Origin: UBA6182 sp964479585
GTDB lineage: Bacteria > Bacillota_I > Bacilli_A > Erysipelotrichales > Erysipelotrichaceae
Reading direction: 5' to 3'
DNA: 64,000 bases
NCBI GenBank assembly: GCA_964479585.1
Contig: CAYZMP010000003.1
Span: 1 to 64,000, forward strand
Shown one piece after another: positions 58,492 through 64,000 of this stretch. How positions within the stretch are numbered: the stretch's first letter is position 1; each line of letters opens with the position of its first letter. The notes below the pieces were generated by a model. It had not been told where the DNA came from and did not search any database. It was given only the letters and a program-made list of their open reading frames with translations. A program made the translations under genes and the position numbers.

Positions 58492-60481
58492 AATTAAACT
58501 CCCCTTCTATTTCTCTCATTATCTCTGAAACTAAACTAAGTTCAAATCCTTTTTTGGCAACCGCAGATGCAATTTTCCTTCGTTTAGACTTTGGATCTTT
58601 AATATTCAAACGAGTGTAATACTCTTGCATTTTTAAAGCATACTTCATACAGTTCTCTCGTTCACTTTTCTCTAGTTTTGAGTAGTTTAATGCCGCAACG
58701 GCATTATCCGCAATAATACTATCATATCCTCTATATATCAATTTTCTTCTTATTTTTTCCTTAGCACTATAAACAGAAGGCTCATTGATATTTTTCAATA
58801 ATTGTCGAGCATATTTGATTGCTGATTCTCTTTCAACCTTAAAATCATGTCGATATAAATACTTATCGATTAATTCAGTAGGGATTCCTCTATTTCGAAG
58901 ATCTAATACAATTTTATGCTTACCCAGCAATTTTTCACTCATTGAATCAAATTGATCTTTAACGATGCTTTCATCATCAATTAAGTTCTGTGCTTTTAAA
59001 ATGGAAACCACCAAATTCATTTGTTGTGCATTGAGACCAGTTTTTTCCATTAAATAATCATAAACTTCTTTTTGAGTTCTGTCTTTATATGAAATTTTCC
59101 GAACACAAATTTGATATGCCGATGCAACTTTTTCATCCTCTAACAATTGAGAAAGATCGTCTTTAGTAATCATTTTACCTTCTTCCATCTTCTTTTTTTC
59201 ACATGTTTCTTTAAAAATCGTCAACTCAATATTATCATATGGGCTAGTTAATTCAAGTTTAGCATACTTAGTTGAGTAATGTATTTTTTGAATTGTATAA
59301 TTTGAGTTGTAAATTTTGTGAGCCATAATATAAGCTTCAACTATTCTATCAGAAAATGTCCTTTTATCATATATCTGTACTTTATTTTTCGCACAAAGCA
59401 ACATTTCTCTTTGCTTATTTTCATCAATAGTAAAATATTCTAAAATTCTATGTGCTAGTGAGCAATAATCCTCAAAATAGAAACCTGTTTCATCATTAAT
59501 AATTAAGTCACTTATTGCCTCATCATACCTTGCAAAAACCATAAGACCACTTGCCATTGCTTCTACAAATGTAAGCCCTTGAGTTTCTGTTGTGGATGCT
59601 GAGACAAAGACATCTGCCATATGGTATATATCCGCAATTTCACTGTTGTCTATTTTACCAAGAAACAATACAGAATCTTGAAGATTTTTTACTTTAACAA
59701 CATGTTTTAGTTCTTCTTCTGCAGGACCTGAACCAACAATAATACACTTAATATTATTATTTATCTTTGCAATTTCTTCAAATCCATTGATGACTACATC
59801 AATACTTTTTTCTTTTGCTAAACGACCGACATAAAGAACAATTTTATCTTCATTGCTTAAACCTAGAGAATTTTTCATAGTATCAATTTTCTCTTGATTT
59901 TTATGTTCATTATCAAAACGCTCTAAATTGAGCCCTGTAGGTATTACAACAATTTCTCGTTTAATGCCATATCGTACTAGCATCTCTTTTGTCTTATTTG
60001 AAGGTGCTATAATTACACTGCTTGATGACCCAAACAATCGACTTAGTTTAATGATTGCTTTTTTGGCTATACTTTCTACTGATTTTAAGTTGAAAGTATT
60101 CACATAATGGGTATAGTCTTCATATGTCGTATGATATGTGGATACTATTGGTAGTTTTAACATCTTCCCGATCACATGACCAAAAACACCCACTCCAAAT
60201 TCTGTATGCACATGAATAACATCTAAGTTCATTTCTTTAACGATACGATAAGCACGCAGTTGCACTGGTGTTGTAAGAACATAACCGTACATTCTCTTAA
60301 TTTCAATTCCAGGTAAACGCAAAACATTGTTTTCATAAGACAAATGGTACAACCCATGTTTTGTAGTTACAACAAAAACATCATGTCCTGCTTCAATGAG
60401 TGACTCCTGTAAAGTAACAATTGAGCTAACAACACCATTAATATCTGGGGAATATGTATCACTAAATATACCAATTCTCAT
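58481..60481 (-). CDS. Fusion of a glycolipid GT4 glycosyltransferase and RecX
   Basis: 666-aa single reading frame. Residues 1-390 are a GT-B, GT4-family glycosyltransferase: MRIGIFSDTYSPDINGV, HVHTEFGVG, YVGRLAKEKSIDVV and ASTTETQGLTFVEAMASG, like diacylglycerol glucosyltransferases. Residues about 396-666 are a full RecX: the Firmicute-type N-terminal beta part (TIQKIHYSTKYAKLEL), then the three-helix repeats with KISYKDRTQKEVYDYLMEK, LIDDESIVKDQF, LRNRGIPTELIDKYL and IRRKLIYRGYD. No stop, frameshift or start codon with RBS lies at the junction. RecX inhibits RecA; a glycolipid role for the first half is inferred from the neighbour at 60494. Confidence 0.88.
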   Translation of the reverse strand: MRIGIFSDTYSPDINGVVSSIVTLQESLIEAGHDVFVVTTKHGLYHLSYENNVLRLPGIEIKRMYGYVLTTPVQLRAYRIVKEMNLDVIHVHTEFGVGVFGHVIGKMLKLPIVSTYHTTYEDYTHYVNTFNLKSVESIAKKAIIKLSRLFGSSSSVIIAPSNKTKEMLVRYGIKREIVVIPTGLNLERFDNEHKNQEKIDTMKNSLGLSNEDKIVLYVGRLAKEKSIDVVINGFEEIAKINNNIKCIIVGSGPAEEELKHVVKVKNLQDSVLFLGKIDNSEIADIYHMADVFVSASTTETQGLTFVEAMASGLMVFARYDEAISDLIINDETGFYFEDYCSLAHRILEYFTIDENKQREMLLCAKNKVQIYDKRTFSDRIVEAYIMAHKIYNSNYTIQKIHYSTKYAKLELTSPYDNIELTIFKETCEKKKMEEGKMITKDDLSQLLEDEKVASAYQICVRKISYKDRTQKEVYDYLMEKTGLNAQQMNLVVSILKAQNLIDDESIVKDQFDSMSEKLLGKHKIVLDLRNRGIPTELIDKYLYRHDFKVERESAIKYARQLLKNINEPSVYSAKEKIRRKLIYRGYDSIIADNAVAALNYSKLEKSERENCMKYALKMQEYYTRLNIKDPKSKRRKIASAVAKKGFELSLVSEIMREIEGEFNYDD

Positions 60482-60493
60482 ATCTTCACCTGT

Positions 60494-61498
60494 TTATTCG
60501 TTGTTTAAAACATACTCATATACTTTCTTTAATTCTTCCCCCACAATGTGCAAACTTCTTTGTTGTGCAGTCTCATAGGCATTTCTATCTAGACTCTTCA
60601 CTTGCTTGTTGACGACTTTACTTATAATATCAACAAAATCATCGTTTGTCTTTCCTTTATAACAATTAACTCCATCCACAAGCCAATCTTCATATACACC
60701 TATATCACGAACAATTATATCTTGTCTTGCGGCAAGTGCCTCAAGCACAACAATCCCTTCTGTTTCCTCATAGGATGGAAAAAAGAAAGCATCAGCACAG
60801 GAATATGCACCTTCAAATATCGGTCCTTTAATATAACCTGGCATTATAACATTCTTAGGTAAATCACTAATTGCTTCTCTAACTTCTGTCAGTGTCGCAA
60901 ACTTAGGTGTATGTCCAAACCAAATAAAGGTATATTCAGGTAACTGTTTTGCAACTTGAATAAAATCAATAATTCCTTTTCGTTTGATTTGCATTCCTGC
61001 ACTTATAATAACTTTGTCATTTTTCTTTAAATAAAAGTAGTTATAGAACGCTTCTGCTTTATGTGGATCATATTGATACTTACTAGTATCTACACCATTA
61101 CTTATTGCAAAGATTGGAATTTCGATATTATAGTTTTCCAACAATTTTTTACTATATAAAGTTGGAGTAATAATGCAATCAGCACTTGAATACATGTTAG
61201 TCAAGTGTTTCTTAAACAGTGGCGCAATTTTGTTAGAGAGAATAAACGAATCTCGAAAATCTTCTTCTGTTGAATGTGCATGATAAATAACCTTTTTATT
61301 ATGTCTTCTTGCTTGAGAGATAATCAATGGACTAGTAAATCCAACAGTGTTTATATGAAGGATATCATAATCATCTTTAGGATCAATGGTATACTCAACA
61401 TTTGCATAAGAAAGAGCAGCCATTTGATGTTTCATGGCTCTACCAATCCCTGATTTTGAGATGATGGATTCTCCCTCAAAATAAAGCAATACTTTCAT
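60494..61498 (-). CDS. GT4-family glycosyltransferase, probably glycolipid synthesis
   Basis: 334-aa GT-B glycosyltransferase. N-terminus KSGIGRAMKHQMAAL, middle IISAGMQIKRKGIIDFI and ISNGVDTSKYQYDP, donor-binding region FFFPSYEETEGIVVLEALAA with the EX7E acids. The N-terminal pattern and pairing with the next gene recall the mono- and diglucosyl-diacylglycerol synthase pairs of Streptococcus and Acholeplasma. The product could anchor the polymer made by the LtaS-like enzyme. 12 bases separate the two genes. No membrane helix, so it should be peripheral. Confidence 0.85.
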   Translation of the reverse strand: MKVLLYFEGESIISKSGIGRAMKHQMAALSYANVEYTIDPKDDYDILHINTVGFTSPLIISQARRHNKKVIYHAHSTEEDFRDSFILSNKIAPLFKKHLTNMYSSADCIITPTLYSKKLLENYNIEIPIFAISNGVDTSKYQYDPHKAEAFYNYFYLKKNDKVIISAGMQIKRKGIIDFIQVAKQLPEYTFIWFGHTPKFATLTEVREAISDLPKNVIMPGYIKGPIFEGAYSCADAFFFPSYEETEGIVVLEALAARQDIIVRDIGVYEDWLVDGVNCYKGKTNDDFVDIISKVVNKQVKSLDRNAYETAQQRSLHIVGEELKKVYEYVLNNE

Positions 61499-61510
61499 GC
61501 ATCCTCCACT

Positions 61511-61540
61511 TAAAAAATCAGAGTGCTTAGCACTCTGATT
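61511..61540 (-). terminator. Terminator after nifJ
   Basis: Minus-strand stem AATCAGAGTGC / GCACTCTGATT with a 3-base loop and six T residues. Confidence 0.85.
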
Positions 61541-61549
61541 GTTTTATCT

Positions 61550-64000
61550 TTAGTCTCTAGCTAGTTTCATTAATCGATTAAATCGATTTTTCGCATCTGT
61601 AGCTGCTTTGTCCAGTAACTTTTCTGCTTCAAATGGATTTGCATTTGGCAGTTGATTGAATCGTGTCTCTGTCATTACAAAGTCACGGAACTTATCGAAA
61701 TCTGGTTTAGCGTAATCCACAGTTAGTGGTTTCTCTGTGTTTTCAGGATTGTAACGATACAATGTCCAATATCCACATTCCACCGCTGCTTTTTGTGTGA
61801 TTTGATGATTTGATAAACCACCTTTGATACCATGTTCAATACATGGTGAATAAGCTATTACAACAGAAGGTCCATCGTATGCTTCAGCTTCTTTAAGTGC
61901 TTTAATGGTTTGAACACGGTTTGCACCCATCGCAATACTTGCAACGTATACATGGCCATACATCATTGCCATTAGACCTAAGTCTTTCTTACCAGTTGGT
62001 TTACCACCTGCAGCAAACTTAGCGATAGAAGCCGCTTGAGATGCCTTAGATGATTGACCACCTGTGTTTGAATATACTTCTGTATCTAAGATTAAGATAT
62101 TTACATTTAAGCTATTAGCAATAACATGATCAAGACCACCAAACCCAATATCGTAAGCCCAACCATCTCCACCAATAATCCATACAGACTTACTAATGAA
62201 ATCTCTAGAATCTTCTAGTAGTTTAGCAGCTTTTTCAGAACTTGATTTTTCAAGAAGCTCAATCAATTGTGGAGCTACTTCTTTTTCTTTTTCACGATCG
62301 TTTTTCACTTCTAAGTATTGATCAACGATAGCTGCTAGTTCTGGTTCAAACTCATCTTTTGCTTCTTTAAAGCGATTAACTAGTTCTAATGCTTTATATT
62401 CTTGAGCAATTTTCATACCAAATCCATATTCAGCATTATCCTCAAATAATGAGTTAGCCCAAGCAACACCTTTTCCATCTTTATCTGTTACAAATGGTGA
62501 TGATGGAGTTGATCCACAATAAATGGATGAACACCCTGTAGCATTTGAAATCATCATGTCACTACCAAATAGTTGAGTTACTAAACGATAGTATGGTGTT
62601 TCTCCACAACCAGCACATGCTCCTGAAACCTCAAAGTAAGGCATTAAGAACTGGCTACCTTTAATTGTATTTGTTGGGAAATATTCTGATTTGTATTTTG
62701 TTTCTTTATACAAGTAATTAGCAAGTGGTGCTTCATGAAGTTGTTCAGTTACATCAACCATTTCAAGAGCTTTTTTACCACCTTTACCTGGACACTCAAC
62801 AGAACACAAGCCACAACCTACACAGTTATCTGGTGAAACCATAACACGGTAGCGTAAATGATCAACACCTTTACCAGTAGGAGTTAGTGTTTCAAATTCC
62901 ATTGGTGCATTTTTGACTTCGTTTTCATCAAGTAAGAATGTACGAATCGTTGCATGTGGACAAACAAATGAACAGAATCCACATTGAATACAGTTTTCAG
63001 GAATCCATTTTGGTACTTGAGTTGCAATTGTACGATGTTCATCGAAAGCAACGTTGTTTCTCATTGATCCATCAAGAACTGGGTTATCAATAAATGCACT
63101 TACTGGTAAATCATACCCTTCAAGTGAGTTAATAACATCTACAAACTCATCAAAGTACTCATCACCTGTTGATTTACGAGTGTTTCCAATTTCTAAATCA
63201 GCCCATGCTGGATCTACTTTCACTTCAACTAATCCTTCTTTCCCCATGTCAATCGCTTCGTAATTTAACTTAACGATTTCTTCACCTTTTTTACCGTATG
63301 ATTTTTCAGCAGCATCTTTCATAAAGGTCAATGCATCTTCATAAGGTAATATACTTGGATTTAATGCAAAGAATGAGGATTGTAAAATTGTGTTTGTACG
63401 ACGCCCCATACCAATTGATTCAGCTATATGATTTGCATCGATGATATAGAACTTCGCTTTTTTCTCTGCCAATTGTTTCTTAACACGTTTTGGCAAATGT
63501 TTTTCCATATCTTCTGCTTTGTAACTTGTAGAAAGTAAGAATGTACCACCTTCTTTAAGGTTGCGAATCATGTCATATCTAAATAAATAAGAATCTAATG
63601 AGCATGAAATAAAGTCAGCTTTACGGATATAATAAGTTGAGCGAATTGGTGATTTACCAAAACGTAAATTTGAACGAGTTGCACCACCAGCTTTTTTAGA
63701 GTCATAAGCAAAATATGCTTGTGAATATAAGTCAGTGTGATCTCCAATAATTTTAATGGAGTTTTTATTTGCTGAAACCGTTCCATCAGACCCTAATCCA
63801 TAGAATAAGCATGCGGTGTAATCTGATTTTGTTTCAAAAGTTTTATCTACTGGTAAAGATAGGTTAGTAACATCATCAGTAATACTAATTGTAAATCCAG
63901 TGAAAGGATTGTCACTATTTAAGTGATCATACACCGCTTTAATATCTTCAGGTTGTGTATCTTTTGAAGATAGACCATAACGTCCACCAATAATTAGCTC
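61550..64000 (-). CDS. nifJ: Pyruvate:ferredoxin (flavodoxin) oxidoreductase, 5' end outside the window
   Basis: Oxidises pruvate with CoA to acetyl-CoA and CO2, reducing ferredoxin. About 816 residues are visible and the frame stays open to the right edge (IIGGRYGLSSKDT near the edge), so the true start lies beyond it; a GTG at 63934 is an internal Val codon. Seen domains: the remainder of the central domains, two [4Fe-4S] motifs (CIQCGFCSFVC and CVGCGLCSVEC), and the thiamine diphosphate domain with CAGCGETPYY, GCSSIYCGSTPSSPF and GDGWAYDIGFGGLDH. Its ferredoxin is the expected RNF fuel and its acetyl-CoA a substrate for PduL. Confidence 0.95.
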   Translation of the reverse strand, partial: ELIIGGRYGLSSKDTQPEDIKAVYDHLNSDNPFTGFTISITDDVTNLSLPVDKTFETKSDYTACLFYGLGSDGTVSANKNSIKIIGDHTDLYSQAYFAYDSKKAGGATRSNLRFGKSPIRSTYYIRKADFISCSLDSYLFRYDMIRNLKEGGTFLLSTSYKAEDMEKHLPKRVKKQLAEKKAKFYIIDANHIAESIGMGRRTNTILQSSFFALNPSILPYEDALTFMKDAAEKSYGKKGEEIVKLNYEAIDMGKEGLVEVKVDPAWADLEIGNTRKSTGDEYFDEFVDVINSLEGYDLPVSAFIDNPVLDGSMRNNVAFDEHRTIATQVPKWIPENCIQCGFCSFVCPHATIRTFLLDENEVKNAPMEFETLTPTGKGVDHLRYRVMVSPDNCVGCGLCSVECPGKGGKKALEMVDVTEQLHEAPLANYLYKETKYKSEYFPTNTIKGSQFLMPYFEVSGACAGCGETPYYRLVTQLFGSDMMISNATGCSSIYCGSTPSSPFVTDKDGKGVAWANSLFEDNAEYGFGMKIAQEYKALELVNRFKEAKDEFEPELAAIVDQYLEVKNDREKEKEVAPQLIELLEKSSSEKAAKLLEDSRDFISKSVWIIGGDGWAYDIGFGGLDHVIANSLNVNILILDTEVYSNTGGQSSKASQAASIAKFAAGGKPTGKKDLGLMAMMYGHVYVASIAMGANRVQTIKALKEAEAYDGPSVVIAYSPCIEHGIKGGLSNHQITQKAAVECGYWTLYRYNPENTEKPLTVDYAKPDFDKFRDFVMTETRFNQLPNANPFEAEKLLDKAATDAKNRFNRLMKLARD

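Noticed and set aside
63934..63936. GTG as the start of nifJ
   Set aside because: The frame continues unbroken to the edge of the window and encodes conserved NifJ residues upstream of this codon.

Overview
The window is AT-rich, densely packed chromosomal DNA from a low-GC Gram-positive-type bacterium (Bacillota/Mycoplasmatota). The evidence is sufCDSUB in Bacillus order, PrsA-like lipoproteins, an LtaS-like synthase, YhaM, a YugI-like S1 protein next to pgi, a Firmicute-style tRNA array and canonical GGAGG ribosome-binding sites. TGA is used as a stop (for example at 35019), so the Mycoplasma code does not apply. Alanine racemase, a VanY-type D,D-carboxypeptidase and the LtaS-like enzyme hint at wall or teichoic polymers. 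A deep-branching anaerobic fermenter near Haloplasma/Izemoplasma/Erysipelotrichia would fit, but I cannot fix the taxon from the sequence alone.

Layout. 0-5.4 kb: HTH-cupin regulator, thioredoxin, then an amino-sugar operon (pduL, nagA, lipid kinase, nagB, HAD phosphatase). 5.5-7.9 kb: hydrolase, tRNA-His, and coaX coupled to an ECF S-component that is probably for pantothenate. 7.9-12.1 kb: a compact Tad/Flp pilus operon, including a 49-aa Flp-like pilin. 12.1-20 kb: Ca2+/Na+ antiporter and an unusual RNF operon (rnfCDGEA, a 58-aa Cys-rich protein, rnfB), divergent from apbE and an LtaS-like gene. 20-34 kb: housekeeping genes (vanY, pgi, S1 protein, DUF212, nfu, AI-2E permease, nadE, SpoU methylase, two U32 tRNA-hydroxylation proteins, MFS, threonine aldolase, bcp). 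34-43.7 kb: PHP protein, GH13 glucosidase, yggS, aminotransferase, queH-queA-tgt, a candidate small RNA, mutY. 43.7-50.3 kb: two oxidoreductases, a solitary TnpB element with a likely omega RNA, six tRNAs, alr, MFS. 50.3-55 kb: suf operon. 55-64 kb: two PrsA-like proteins, HIT, YhaM, two glycolipid glycosyltransferases (one fused to a complete RecX), and the 3' part of nifJ.

How the genes work together. Sugars and amino sugars enter glycolysis through NagA/NagB, the GH13 enzyme and Pgi. NifJ oxidises pruvate to acetyl-CoA and reduced ferredoxin; PduL can turn acetyl-CoA into acetyl phosphate; RNF can use ferredoxin to drive ion export. SUF and Nfu supply Fe-S clusters and ApbE supplies covalent FMN.

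The most interesting points are: the RNF operon, with an FMN-binding domain fused to RnfD and its near-copy in a two-domain RnfG, an RnfB without ferredoxin domains, and a tiny cysteine-rich membrane protein; the glycosyltransferase-RecX fusion; a structured small RNA with an anti-Shine-Dalgarno loop upstream of mutY; a probably leaderless yggS mRNA; and a perfectly palindromic divergent promoter.
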